Below, one piece after another: positions 10,642 to 21,105 of a stretch of DNA of 64,000 nt. Below the pieces are notes generated by a model. That model searched no databases. It saw only the letters and a list, made by a program, of their open reading frames with translations, and was not told where the DNA came from. The translations under genes and the position numbers were made by a program. The stretch's first letter is position 1. The number at the start of each line of letters is the position of its first letter. Origin of the DNA: Cerioporus squamosus (lineage: Eukaryota; Basidiomycota; Agaricomycetes; Polyporales; Polyporaceae); the NCBI GenBank assembly GCA_022592435.1, contig JABYQS010000085.1, forward strand, positions 62,001-126,000, given 5' to 3'.

Positions 10642-11632
10642 ATGCGGACAGCGACCGGCTATCACTCCACCACAGCTGCGGAAGTGCGAATGGTGTTCCA
10701 AGTCTCCTCAATTGAACTGAGAAGATGCGCTGCATGCAACACCGCGCTCTACTGCAATAGAGAGTGCCAGAAAGCGGCGTGGAAGAGACATAAGTGAGGC
10801 TCACATATAGCTCCGATCCTGCGTATGATGATGATAACCAAGAGATCTGCAGAACCTCGTGCAAGTCTATCGCCAGTTGCGTTCAATCAGGGACACCTCA
10901 CGAAGAGCTCGTTCTCGCAGAGTAGCGCACGATCGGTTTCGCTTCCAAGGCGAATTTCTCGGAAGCTCTTGCAGATTTCCGGGAGGCACATGGCTGGGCA
11001 CTGGCGACCATCGCGCAAGCGGCCATCCACCGTGAAGGTCCCCTTGATTGGCTGCAGAAGGACGAGCCGACAGAGGCACTCTGCATCCGCCTGGTGCCCC
11101 GCTCTCCCAGAGAGCGACGCACCCATCGAGACCCCGGGAGCGCATTCTGGATCAAGAGCCTTGAATTCAGCTCGGCCGAGTTCGTCGACGAAGTGCGCGA
11201 ATATCGCTCTGGCCTCTCCTTCGCGTCGCACAAGGAACGCACGCAGGATCCCGACTACGTCGGTTCGGCCATCGTCATATACGACGTCGAGGGGCTGACG
11301 ATGAAGATGTCGCTCACGTACGCACAGTTCCGACCGACTGCTGCCGACCATGTAGGCCCCGAGGAGCAGAGAGCGATCTTCGACGACATGTTGATGCTCT
11401 GCATGGGCTGCGTCAACATGCGCTGTCCTCTTCGTGTTCTGGAGGGCAACGACCCTATTGTCGCTCTGCCCGGCCGGTTCTCTCGCGTCAAGGGAAGTGG
11501 ACGTGGAAGCCGCTCTTCACCGACTGGCACAACTACAGGGGCGGCGACGCAGGGCTAGACGACGTGCTGGGGCAGCTGAAGCTCCCGAACGTATCTCCTC
11601 CCCAGCTCATGACCGCCGTGAGCCGCTTGTAA
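10642..11632 (+). pseudogene. MYND zinc-finger pseudogene
   Basis: The finger is split over two frames: the first Cys pair (KCEWC) and the second part (RCAACNTALYCNRECQKAAWKRHK) need a one- or two-base shift near 10715. After an intron the body frame meets a TAG at 10923-10925, just before the conserved FSEALADFREAHGWAL. The frame then stays open until about 11495, where another shift is needed to read the family block KWTWKPLFTDWHNY and the terminal TAA at 11630-11632. Three independent lesions in a gene otherwise alignable end to end mean a true pseudogene. It retains VNMRCPLR and PGRFSR, the family's C-terminal blocks. It sits directly downstream of the 8867 gene in the same direction, suggesting tandem duplication. 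Confidence 0.8.
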
Positions 11633-12039
11633 ACTCCGGTTTGAGGTTCCCTACCAGGTATTCGTACGTGGGCAATGCCTCTCATGCGTTGTATGTACAT
11701 AGCTGCTGATGACTTCGTCCCTCAGTCCGTACCATGGGTAGACCTTAGACGCAAGCACGTCGGAAGCCCGTCCCCTTGTTGCCCTCAGGATCGCCCTGCA
11801 TAGCCGTCTTGCGGATGTCCGTCTTCTCAGTGGTAGCTGGTTCGTTTCACGAGTCTCGGGGTATGAAGACTGTCTCCTCATGTGCGAATGTGCCAAATCA
11901 TCAATACACGCTACGCTGCCAACGATTGCTCGAGCAGACCGTGGCGACTTCAAAACTTCATACATCAGGGACTCAGAAATGTGTGCATCTGACTCCAGTC
12001 CGACATCGCCGCTCCGACGATGCCCCCTCTGCCCGCAGG

Positions 12040-12570
12040 ATGCGTCCGCGAGATCATTTAATTGCTGCCTGCCACCGGTTGCGGACATTGCGCTCATGTG
12101 GGTCGCACGGATCGTACATCTGAATTGAGAGGCCCGGGCGAATTGCGAGCAGATCCACGGCGCCGTCCGCAGGTTAGGAGGCCTTTAAGCACTCGAGAAG
12201 CACCACATTGCAAGCTACTCCATCCACTTCCCACCTCTCCAGCTGCTCATCACGAACTTGGAATACCCCGGGTCGGACTATGATGCGGTTATGCGCGGTA
12301 TTGCGGAGGACCGGGAGAGGCAGTGCTGGTGGAAAATGACCGATGGCACGCAGGAGAGCGTCGTCGAGGGAGCGACTGGCTGGCAGTGGCAATGGGGATG
12401 CATTTTCTTGGTGGCAGGTACGTTCCTCAGCAGGGTCGTGACCGTGCCGAGGCTGATATGCATGTTTGCAAGATCTTGGAGAAGTCTTCCACTTCGAAGG
12501 CAAGGAAATGAGACGGTCTTAACCTTTCTACAGTGTAGCCATATCATCAGCGTCCGTCACGATCAGCAAA
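12040..12570 (+). pseudogene. Decayed copy of the L-rhamnose mutarotase gene
   Basis: DNA from about 12066 to 12560 matches the gene at 8137-8622 in order: intron 1 (CCTGCCACCGGT near 12068), the AGATCCACG...GCCGTC segment, CACATTG...TACTCCATCCACT, the YPGSDYDAVMRGIAED region, WWKMTDGTQES, and part of the 3' exon (CACTTCGAAGGCAA). The central segment has lost the WPGVLAALE sequence (now with a stop near 12174-12186) and the last exon no longer ends correctly. Because the introns and 3' flank are also similar, it arose by DNA duplication, not by reverse transcription. Confidence 0.85.
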
Positions 12571-13088
12571 TTGAGGCAATGGCATAACGACAGACCTCCT
12601 CCGTTCAAGATGTCAAGGGACCTGGGTGGCCGTCAGCGGCGGCTGTAACATCTCTCTGCTCCATATGCAGTATACGAAGGAGCAGAGGTATCTAACTTTC
12701 TTCCTAGGTGGCCATATTAGCCTCGTATGCTCTCGTCTATGGCCCCAACCAATGCGCACATGATCTCCTCAGCAGTAGATAGCGCGATCTGATGGCTGTA
12801 AAAGGTGACGCGTGTCGAAGTGGAAGTCCACGCAGGTCTACGCGGACTATGGCGGGGCCCTCCTGCGAACCAGGGACAGTGGTAGTAGGTCTTGGAAGAC
12901 CAACGCGGTGAGGAAGTCCCTGCCGGGTCGCAACGCTTCCTTACCCGGTGTGCTCTACCAGCTGTCGTATTGGGGACGGTGGCATTGGGCGAACAGTCGG
13001 GACACTTCTGACGAGCAGGGTGGTGTTGTACAAGGAAATGTAATACGTGGCCGCATGCGTACGATCATACAAGCAGTATCTCTGGGGG
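12571..13088. other. Intergenic, nothing recognised
   Basis: The 518 bases between the mutarotase pseudogene and the 3' end of the EMC4 gene hold only short frames (for example 12812-13189 on the plus strand) without recognisable family features. Confidence 0.45.
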
Positions 13089-13796
13089 CTACAACATCCG
13101 TGAGCCATAGACGACCTGACTCATCAGAGCAAAGGGGATACGTACCTGCCCTCTCGTCTCAAATGCGAGCCAATCACCCGTGCCCATAGGCAACAGTCCC
13201 ATCGAGCGGCACTTCCACAGTCCAAGCGCGAGCGTCAGGAGGTTGCAGATCAAGTATGCAATCTTCTGCAGGGGCAGGGTGCTCAAAGACTTCGGTGATG
13301 ATGATGCAGGGGCGAACGGCGCGAACGCTGCACAGGGCTCCTTGAACAGCGTGTCAGGATGGGAGCTGCAGGTTGACGTACCAGTATTCATAGATGCGAG
13401 GTTCTTGAACGGGCTCGAGAGCAGCATGAAGACAATGCCCATGCTGAATATCTGCACGCCGCCTCCGGACATGTAGAGCATGAACGCCTGCATGGGCAGG
13501 GACTTTGCTGGGGAGAACGCGAGGTCCCATGCGCGCTTTGCCTTCAGCTCTTCATAGGACGCAGTCGCTGTTGCAGTCGCGACGGATTTGCCCGAGACCT
13601 TCGACTGAGCCAAAATGCGCAGCGGGTAAGAATGTGCGTGTCGTAGAGGTAGAGTAGTGTCGTGTACGTACAGAGCTGACTGCAGACGCGAACCCCGGCG
13701 GCGGGGGAAGGTGTCGCCACCTGTCCGTCTCTGGTCAACGGACCCTCATCCCTCAGAAGCTTGTCACATACTTGAGACTTCCGTCGATGTTGACAT
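13089..13796 (-). CDS. EMC4: ER membrane protein complex subunit 4
   Basis: Joined exons begin MSTSTEVSKTDRWRHLPPPP (start 13796), pass a short intron into SKVSGKSVATATATASYEEL, then the diagnostic AWDLAFSPAKSLPMQAFMLY, MSGGGVQIFSMGIVFMLLSS, PFKNLASMNT, and after a further intron AFAPFAPASSSPKSL, KIAYLICNLLTLALGLWKC and RSMGLLPMGTGDWLAF. The two or three hydrophobic helices and these blocks are those of EMC4, a subunit of the complex that inserts tail-anchored and polytopic proteins into the ER membrane. The intron between MNT and AFA (about 13326-13386) is silent in frame length, so a naive translation carries about 20 extra residues. The last exon adds a short VVYGSRML tail, which I am less sure of. 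Length (about 180 residues) fits. Confidence 0.9.
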
Positions 13797-14511
13797 GACC
13801 ACCGCAGCAAATTGTTGTGAGCGAAGGTGAGTAACCCAGCTGGTGGAAGTGGGAATGCGACTGCGAGAGCGGACTCGGTGACGCGCGCGGTCTGGCTTAC
13901 GAGCGCTAAATACAGTAATAGCCGTGGGAAAGCACACGTACTTATACTGCTGTTAGGCAACTTGAACCTTGCAATTCCAGACAGGTTGCGGAAGGTTGCG
14001 GACGGCATGGAAAGTGCGTGTGGAGAGATTAGCGTTGCGGATAGGAAGACCGTTACCACCTTCGCGGAGGTGAGCTTGGCCGACGGAGGTCGGACATAAG
14101 GCGAAATGTGCAGGGTGGCTGGATGCCCGTTTCAAACATCAGAGAAGGAGTTGTATCGAACGATAACAGTGCCAAGTAAACGACTACAAGCAGCTACAAG
14201 CCCAGTAAGAAGCGATTGTGATGCTGCATTAAGAGCCCCGGGAGTGTGGCGCATGATGAGTTCAGGGCAGGTGTTCTAGAAATGCTGTGAACCGGTCGTC
14301 AAGTCCAACTCCTCGAGGCACAAGCAGCCAGTCGAGACAGTCCGCACCTCGCTCATCCGCCGCCTCCCCCGCCGACGCCGTCGTTCACCTCCAGCTCATC
14401 AACACTGCGCTCGTCGCTGGTTCCGCCAGGCCCCAGGCTCGCTTCCAGCATCTGCCGACCCCTGTCCTCGCCAGTCCTCTACAGGTCCCGCTCGCTCGTC
14501 TTCTCGTGCGA
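13797..14511. other. Intergenic upstream of EMC4 and CDC42
   Basis: This stretch lies between the divergent EMC4 and CDC42 genes. No coding region was recognised; it should hold the EMC4 promoter and the distal CDC42 promoter. Confidence 0.4.
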
Positions 14512-14518
14512 TATAAAG
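14512..14518 (+). promoter_or_regulatory. Likely TATA box of CDC42
   Basis: TATAAAG lies about 70 bases before a probable 5'-untranslated intron (14584-14736, AAG|GTGAGT to GCTTAG|A), which ends 40 bases before the CDC42 start codon. Confidence 0.5.
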
Positions 14519-14776
14519 CCAACTCTCCTCCGACCCTGACTTTTCTCGCACCCGCAACCCCGGCTTTCCCTTGTACCAGCAAGGTGAGTACTGGATTTCT
14601 GCACGGTGGTGAGCACACTGTGGCCCGTCGCGACCACGTCAATACGTGACACGCGAGCGCTGCATGTTCGCGCCGTCTGCCGATGCGTCCAGGTCCGTGC
14701 GCGGTGACTTACGCGCTGTCCGTCTTGCCTGCTTAGACTCCTGCCACAACGACCATCTTAGACCTTCAGGAGAGCC

Positions 14777-15922
14777 ATGCAGACGATCAAATGTGTTGTT
14801 GTAGGAGATGGTGCGGTCGGCAAGGTGCGTCTCCTGTCTCTTCACTGCACGGGGGGTTTGGTGGTCAGTGACGACTATCATGGAGAGTGTGGCGCTATGT
14901 GGCGAAGAGCCAATAGCGCATGGGATATGGCGGACGAGCAGCTGCAGAATAGGTACTCGCGGTACCCGCCAGCAGGGGACGCGCTCCGGGATCATATTTG
15001 GTCAAGTTGGCTCAGGTAGCGTTACTCACCTGTGTTGTCTTGACCACCTGTCTCTCCTGTCCGGGCCACTCTCGATGGGTCCAACTTTGCCCAGTAGTCG
15101 GAACGTGACCTACCCCCGGCACAGTGTTTTATCAAGCTGGACGGTCACTGACGTATGTCTCGCGCATGGCTAGACGTGTCTGTTGATCTCGTACACGACC
15201 AACAAGTTCCCAAGTGAATATGTCCCGACTGTGCGTGATCTTGCAACTTTTCACATATAATGATCCCAACGCGCCTCTGTCGACGCTAACAGGTGTTCGA
15301 TAACTATGCTGTCACTGTCATGATCGGCGACGACCCGTACACGTTGGGTCTGTTCGATACCGCTGGTGCGTCTTTCTCCGCGCCTCTCATGCCCTACTCG
15401 CTCTGATGTGGCGCGTGTCACAGGTCAGGAGGATTACGACCGTCTTCGGCCACTATCATACCCGCAGACGGACGTGTTCCTGGTGTGCTTCAGTGTGACG
15501 TCTCCCGCGTCATTCGAGAACGTGAAGGAGAAGTGGTTCCCGGAGGTCCACCACCACTGTCCGGGTGTGCCTTGCCTCATCGTCGGGACGCAGATCGATC
15601 TCCGGGACGACCCTCAGGTGCTGGAGAAGCTGGCGAGGCAGAAGCAGCGGCCTGTTACTCCCGAGCAAGGCGAACGGCTTGCGCGGGAGCTCGGCGCGGT
15701 GAAGTACGTGGAGTGCTCGGCCCTGACACAGAAGGGATTGAAGAACGTTTTCGACGAGGTAAGCACCTCTTTGGGTCGTGCGACGTTTGCTTGCGGCGCG
15801 TCGGCTCGTGTTCCGACCATTGTACGTGTTATGCTAACTTGCCTTACCCGCCCCAACAGGCGATCGTTGCGGCATTGGAGCCACCTGTCGTCAAGAAGAA
15901 AAATAAGTGCATCATCCTCTGA
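14777..15922 (+). CDS. CDC42: Rho-family GTPase Cdc42
   Basis: Exon 1 (14777-14824) encodes [16 protein letters not shown]. Intron 1 is 349 nt (14825-15173), long for this locus. The next exon reads [19 protein letters not shown], then [49 protein letters not shown] and [16 protein letters not shown]. The protein ends in a polybasic stretch (VKKKNK) and the CAAX box CIIL, a geranylgeranylation signal. These residues separate Cdc42 from Rac (which differs in the insert region and tail). Cdc42 sets cell polarity and actin organisation at the hyphal tip through PAK kinases, formins and the exocyst. About 193 residues, as usual. A TATA box and 5'-untranslated intron lie upstream. Confidence 0.97.
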
Positions 15923-18096
15923 TGAACGGACACGACTTCGACGGCCGTTCTGTCTTGTCTGTGTCTGCTTTTTAGTCTGGCTGCTGCGGCTACGGATATC
16001 CAGACGTCCGTAATTCACGACCATCCACGTTCAGTCCTTCCTGCACGAGATATATCGCTTCCTCTTCATCTCCATCTATCGTGAACTCACCCTAAATACA
16101 CACACATCACGCATCCCCCATTTCCCTTCATCCCTGCCAGTTCCTACTTCTTAGTACTAGTGCGCCTCTCTGCCACCACCTCCTTATCTTGCGCGTGGTG
16201 TCTGCGGGCCCTTACGCCTTCGTTCGCTACGTCATCGTGCGCGCGGGGCTTGTTTTCCCTTTTTTTTCCTTCTTCTTTCTTCTCCTGTTCTGTTTCTATT
16301 GCAATGTCGTGTAGTTCATATCCGTTCGGAATTGGGTACATGGGGGGATCTAATACCCGTGAGCTAGAAATGCAGCTGAGGTCTCCAGTGGCTGCGAGTT
16401 TGAGCATGCTTCTAACTCGCCGTTCCGGCCCATCGCCATCGAATGGGCCCTGCCAGGATGGCGGAATCGTCGCACCATGCTTTGCGCAATGCGACCACAG
16501 TCCTACCCGGTCTGTGATCCGTGATTTCCTCAAGTCGGAGGGCATGTATCTACCGATCGCGAGGCTACTGCGCCCTTCGAACTCAACTTGAACTCGTAAT
16601 ATACTGATCAAGGACCGTCTCGTTGACACTCAGCGAGAGTCGGCTCAGTGTCTCTTCAGGCTCCGATTGAAGTGTGCGCTGGTGGTTATGAGAGTCGCGT
16701 TCGTACTCGCACTAGATCGATCTCATAGCCAGCCTCTGACCAGTAAGTATCCTCTCGTTGTGCAGACGCTAGACTCCGCTCCTGATACCCTCCCCGCCGT
16801 CTATGTCACTCTTCCGACAGTCGGCCGGCCCGATCCTGCAAAATCATGTCTCATGCGACGCTTTCTTGCGTTTGTACAGGTCTCGATATCATATAGGCGG
16901 CCGCTCGGAGACGAGTTGGCGGATTCCGAGGAGCCCCCGGCCAGGCGTCGAGTAGGGAAACCAGTGACTCTCGTGCTGTCGACCTCGCGCTACGGAAGAG
17001 CACAGGAAGGTGCGCGAAATCTCGTATTGTAATTCCTAGACCATGACGTGGAGGGGTCGTCTGACTAGCGTCCAAACAGTCTGGACTCTGCCACGCACAG
17101 CTCGCGAGAAACGATTTCCGGACTGCTGGTATTATCTGCTGGTGCCAGGCGCACATATGCATGCATGCTCGGTCAATTCCATATGCCGGGCATATACTCG
17201 TGACTACTACAGATCGGGGGCTCTCGCGACACCTCCTGTGGAAGACGTGAAGGCAATCGGGCCTTGTGCTATGTAACCGCCAAGTCTTACCGGATAGCGC
17301 GCGCTCGCGCGAGCAGCCTGAGGTATCAAGCTGGAGGACTTGTCTGGTCTCCGCGGAGGTTCGTAGCCTTCTGCAACGGTGCCACAACGGCATCATGTAT
17401 TGGACCTACGCCCTCGCTCACCGCCTTTCCTGCTGGACTTTCTCCCTCTGGTGTACCTGCGGGCACTTCTAGAAGCTGTTTGCTGAGTCTCAGTGGCCAG
17501 TGGGCCTCCTTTCCGTCAATGAGCCCCACACGGTTCCAACGAAAATATTTTCGAGGCCAGTGTGCGTCGCTGCGGATGACCACATGCCAATTACTTTATT
17601 GGTGGGTACTCGTAAGGCCTCAAAAATGTCGTATTTGGAAATGTGGCGGGCTAAATTCAATGTCCCAGGTCCGAGGGTGCAGGAGAAGAAACTACAACCG
17701 ATCGAGGTTATGAACCATCGCGCCGGCACGGGATTATACGAGAACGCCGAACCACGGAGCCGCTCTTGTGTGCCCACTGCCGCTGCTTGAATTCCGACAC
17801 CTGGACTTCGCCACGATCTGTGGAGTCTCTTGAACCCTTTTGAACGTTTGAACCATTGTCGGCGTCATCTGTTCCGGAATCGCCGACGGCTTGCGGAGCT
17901 CCGATCTGAAATGTTCTTTTTTTCAGGGTGCTGTTGCTACCAACTCTGACGTCGTGGACGTTCCAGCCCCCATGTCAGACAACACCCTACAACGCTCACG
18001 GGGACGTTCTTCGATTTCGCTGGAAGTTTGAAGTCCACCTGCACGCAAAATGATGTTGGGACGGCGGCCACGGCGACTCGAGAGCGCGTCGTCCGC
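15923..18096. other. Gene-poor 2.2 kb stretch
   Basis: After the CDC42 3' region there is no gene I can support. Two opposed open frames at 16144-16629 (minus) and 16160-16591 (plus) overlap each other; a T-rich tract lies near 16257-16282. Frames around 17264-17790 have no signal peptide, repeats or recognisable motif. The 3' part (about 17800-18096) is the upstream region of the secreted-protein gene. Confidence 0.45.
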
Positions 18097-18106
18097 TATA
18101 TAAAAG
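18097..18106 (+). promoter_or_regulatory. TATA box of the RlpA-like secreted protein gene
   Basis: TATATAAAAG lies 133 bases before the start codon and is followed by a C/T-rich leader, a typical layout for strongly expressed basidiomycete secreted-protein genes. Confidence 0.75.
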
Positions 18107-18238
18107 GGTCGCTGCCTTCACCTCCCATTTCCCCACCAGTCTCATCGACTTCCGTCGCTTCACGCACTTGGTCCCCCTTCTGTCTCACTCGTACACCACC
18201 GGTCGTTCATCTTCGCCCTACACATTCTTTCCTGCACC

Positions 18239-18745
18239 ATGTCTCGCTTTGCCGTCGTCGCCTTCCTTTTCGCTCTCATCGTCGCGGTCATCGCTGCCCC
18301 TTCGAGCCCTTCGGGTATCGTTGAGAAGCGCTCCCGCACTGGCCGTGTACGTCCCGCTTCTTTCTTCGCCATCCCTGTGGTGCACGCTGACATCCTTCCG
18401 TCGTCTAGGGCACTTGGTTTAACGTCGGCCTCGGTGCCTGCGGCAAGACCAACAAGGACAGCGACAAGATCATCGCCATCTCGAGCGACATCTACGGCAG
18501 TGGCAAGTACTGCGACGACAAGGTCACCATCAAGAACACCGCTAACGGCAAGACCGCGACGGCTACCGTCCGTGACGAGTGCCCCAGCTGCGGCGCCAAC
18601 GACATCGGTGAGTAACTTTCTGCGAATACTTGTTTCTCCGAGTGCGCTTCTGACGACTACTTGCCCAGACATGAGCCCTTCGCTCTTCGAGGAGCTCGGC
18701 GACCTCGATGAGGGTGTCCTCAAGGTCTCTTGGAACTTCAACTAG
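18239..18745 (+). CDS. Secreted RlpA-like double-psi beta-barrel protein
   Basis: Three exons: the first encodes MSRFAVVAFLFALIVAVIAA (signal peptide), a short propeptide ending in a Kex2-type KR (residues about 29-30) and SRTGR; the others encode GTWFNVGLGACGKTNKDSDK, IIAISSDIYGSGKYC, a KVTIKN strand, VRDECPSCGANDIDMSPSLF and a C-terminal KVSWNF strand. Small secreted proteins of about 130 residues with this fold belong to the RlpA-like/barwin-related superfamily. Relatives include expansin-like proteins and the so-called riboflavin-aldehyde-forming enzyme of mushrooms. The Asp in RDECP and the conserved cysteines are present. No carbohydrate-binding domain accompanies the barrel. Activity is unknown; wall loosening or binding is the usual suggestion. 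A clear TATA box supports strong regulated expression. Confidence 0.9.
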   Translation: MSRFAVVAFLFALIVAVIAAPSSPSGIVEKRSRTGRVRPASFFAIPVVHADILPSSRALGLTSASVPAARPTRTATRSSPSRATSTAVASTATTRSPSRTPLTARPRRLPSVTSAPAAAPTTSVSNFLRILVSPSALLTTTCPDMSPSLFEELGDLDEGVLKVSWNFN

Positions 18746-19351
18746 ACGTCTTGACGTCTCCCTCTTCCCCCGACCGTCGTCGCTTGCGACCCCGGTCCTC
18801 CGACCCCACCATGCACTCTTTTGCGTTCACGCACCCCCTGCATCACCTCCCACACCTGGGCTCCTCCGCATGCGCCCTCGTCCCATGTAGCGGACCGGGC
18901 CATGCGCTCACTATTTATCCTCATCATAGACCTGAGGCCGGGCTCGCCGCTCAGACGGACTCAGCCCCCCTTCTACTCCGCACCCCGCGCGTTGTTCGTA
19001 TAGATGTATCAGTACAAAAGGGACCATCTCTGTAGCATTAGCACACTGTTGTACTCTGCTTTTGCTACCCGACCATGGTCCGTCCATCGGTTCTGCGCCC
19101 GCCTGGCGTGGGTAGCAAAATGAATGAAAGTTGTCCTTGTTGCGTCTCATCTCTGTCGGAACGCTGAGTGTCATCGTATTGTGAGAGATGTGTTGTGCTT
19201 CACTGCTTGAGGCGAACAACTTGAAGGTTCCTTCCCTCGGAGTCGGCCTGCGCCGCGTCTTAGAGGCGCTCGCGCCTCTTAAAAGTAGACGTCGACGTCC
19301 ATCGGGGGTTATCTTTCTGGCGCTCTTACTTCTTGACTACAGCATACAACG
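18746..19351. other. Intergenic: 3' flank of secreted protein and phosphatase promoter
   Basis: Six hundred bases without a recognisable gene. Short frames on both strands are low-complexity Pro/Arg/Ser translations of C-rich DNA. Confidence 0.45.
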
Positions 19352-20699
19352 ATGTCTTCATACGTCAAGAGGGAGTACTCCGTGAGTATGAGAGGATGGT
19401 GGTTAACTTCCACCCCACTTATCCTGGATTGGCTAGATCGTGACGGGGTTCTTCGCCCAAGATCAACCTGATGCCAACGCGGTGGCTATCGGTGCAGTAT
19501 GTCATACTCATCGTCACGGTCCTATCCACCATCGTATCGGATATCGCGTGTAGCTCCCTCCTCGTTTCGGGTTGCTGGACAACTCCGCGGATCGATGGCG
19601 CAGATTCAATGCGCATATCAACGAGCTGAACGCCGCCGCCGCACCTGGTATTCAATACAAGGTCTTCTTCTTTGCACGGCACGGGCAAGGATTTCGTACG
19701 TGGAATCGTTCAAGACTGACTTCACCCGAGGGCCAAGACTTACATATGGAGGTTCTCTAGATAATGTGGGGGAAGCTAAGTACGGCACAAAGGTAAGGCT
19801 ATAAGGCCGCATTTCGGAGATGTTTCTATTATCACTAACCGTTCGCATACAATGCAGGCTTGGGACGAGTGCGTGAACGCCTCAGCGAATTGTACACGCG
19901 CTCACTCGCCTTCAGATACTGGTCAAAACTCGACGGCGACGGCGAACTTGTCTGGGGTCCTGACCCAGAGTTGACTCACCTCGGATTGGACCAAGCCAGG
20001 TCGGCTCGGGAGGCGTGGAGGACTGAACGAGCTTCTGACATCCCTCTTCCGGAGCGACACTACGGGAGCCCACTGCAGAGGGCACTCCGCACCTTTCATG
20101 AGACCTTTGTGGGCGCCGACTTCCTCGATGGTGCCCCGCTGCGCTGCACTATACTCGAGGTAAGCAGGGGGCTTTGTAAGACTCTGTTCTGAGGTCGCTA
20201 GCTAAGATTGACCGATGTAGAATCTGCGCGAGGAGAGCGGTGAACACACCTGCGACAAGCGTTCTCCTCGGGCCGTCATTGCCCAGAAGTTCCCTCCTCC
20301 GATCTATGAATTCGAGGAGAGCTTCACCGAGGAAGATACCTTTTGGAAAGCCGACGAACGCGAGACCAAGGCGCATGTCACTGAACGTGCCGTCCAGGTC
20401 TTCGATCGGATATTCTCGCTGGACAAGGAAACCTGTGAGCATCTCTCATGTCTTCGCACCCGTTCGTACAGGCTATTGATGGAGCTATGTCGAGACATCT
20501 GTATTTCTGCGCATAGTGGCATTATCAATGGCTTCCTGCGGGCCATGGACCGACCCCAGGGCTATCCGCTCGTCACAGGAGGTACATATTTATCCTCGTC
20601 CTGCGACATCTTCGTGTTCACGCAACTGATTGAACATGCATTATCCGCACAGGCGTTTTGCCTCTGGTCATCAAAGCCGCCGATGTCCCACTGACCTGA
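19352..20699 (+). CDS. Histidine phosphatase (PMU1-like phosphoglycerate mutase fold)
   Basis: Eight or so exons join to give MSSYVKREYS, IVTGFFAQDQPDANAVAIGA, LPPRFGLLDNSADRWRRF, then the catalytic RHG motif (FFARHGQGFHN), AKYGTKAWDEYWSKLDGDGE, LGLDQARSAREAW, the second signature GSPLQRALRTF, and a late ICISAHSGIINGFLRAM carrying the second catalytic His. The set RHG plus late His marks branch-2-like histidine phosphatases, resembling yeast Pmu1. Several introns are hard to place; the one after FSLDKET needs an unusual acceptor (ATGTCGAG) to give ETYICISAHSG. Substrate cannot be told from the sequence. The RHG arginine and histidine, the later GSPLQR arginine and the final His are all intact. 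Confidence 0.87.
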
Positions 20700-21105
20700 T
20701 GCTCCTCCTGCGACGGGACGCAGGCTATATCGAGGCCTCAATTGACTAAGACCGAGTATGAGGTCCTGCTATACATCTATGATCTTATACAATCCACGAG
20801 TTAGCAGGAACCTCCCGGGCCCCCTCGTTGCCTGTACCCATTCCTAACTTGAAGCAATCCCTGATGGCCGTCCTGCCCACGACATCGCGCTCGTACAACG
20901 CGATGTCTCAGTGTATACCTGATGATTGAAGCTTACCCTGTGTTGTGTGGATGAGCTCCGAGGTCGTCCAGTATATGTACCGGTAGACGGCTCGAGTCTC
21001 CGACGGAGCTCGAGATGCATGACATCGTCGCTTGGCTAGAACTAGTATTCCCACATAGAGACGGTGGTGCTCCGCCGCCTCATATCATCTCTACCATCTA
21101 CCACG
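20700..21105. other. Intergenic, nothing recognised
   Basis: Four hundred bases downstream of the phosphatase and upstream of the senescence-domain gene. No coding signal or TATA box was seen. Confidence 0.4.

Noticed and set aside
16144..16629. 161-codon minus-strand frame
   Set aside because: Overlaps an equally long opposite frame; no family features, no splice or start support.
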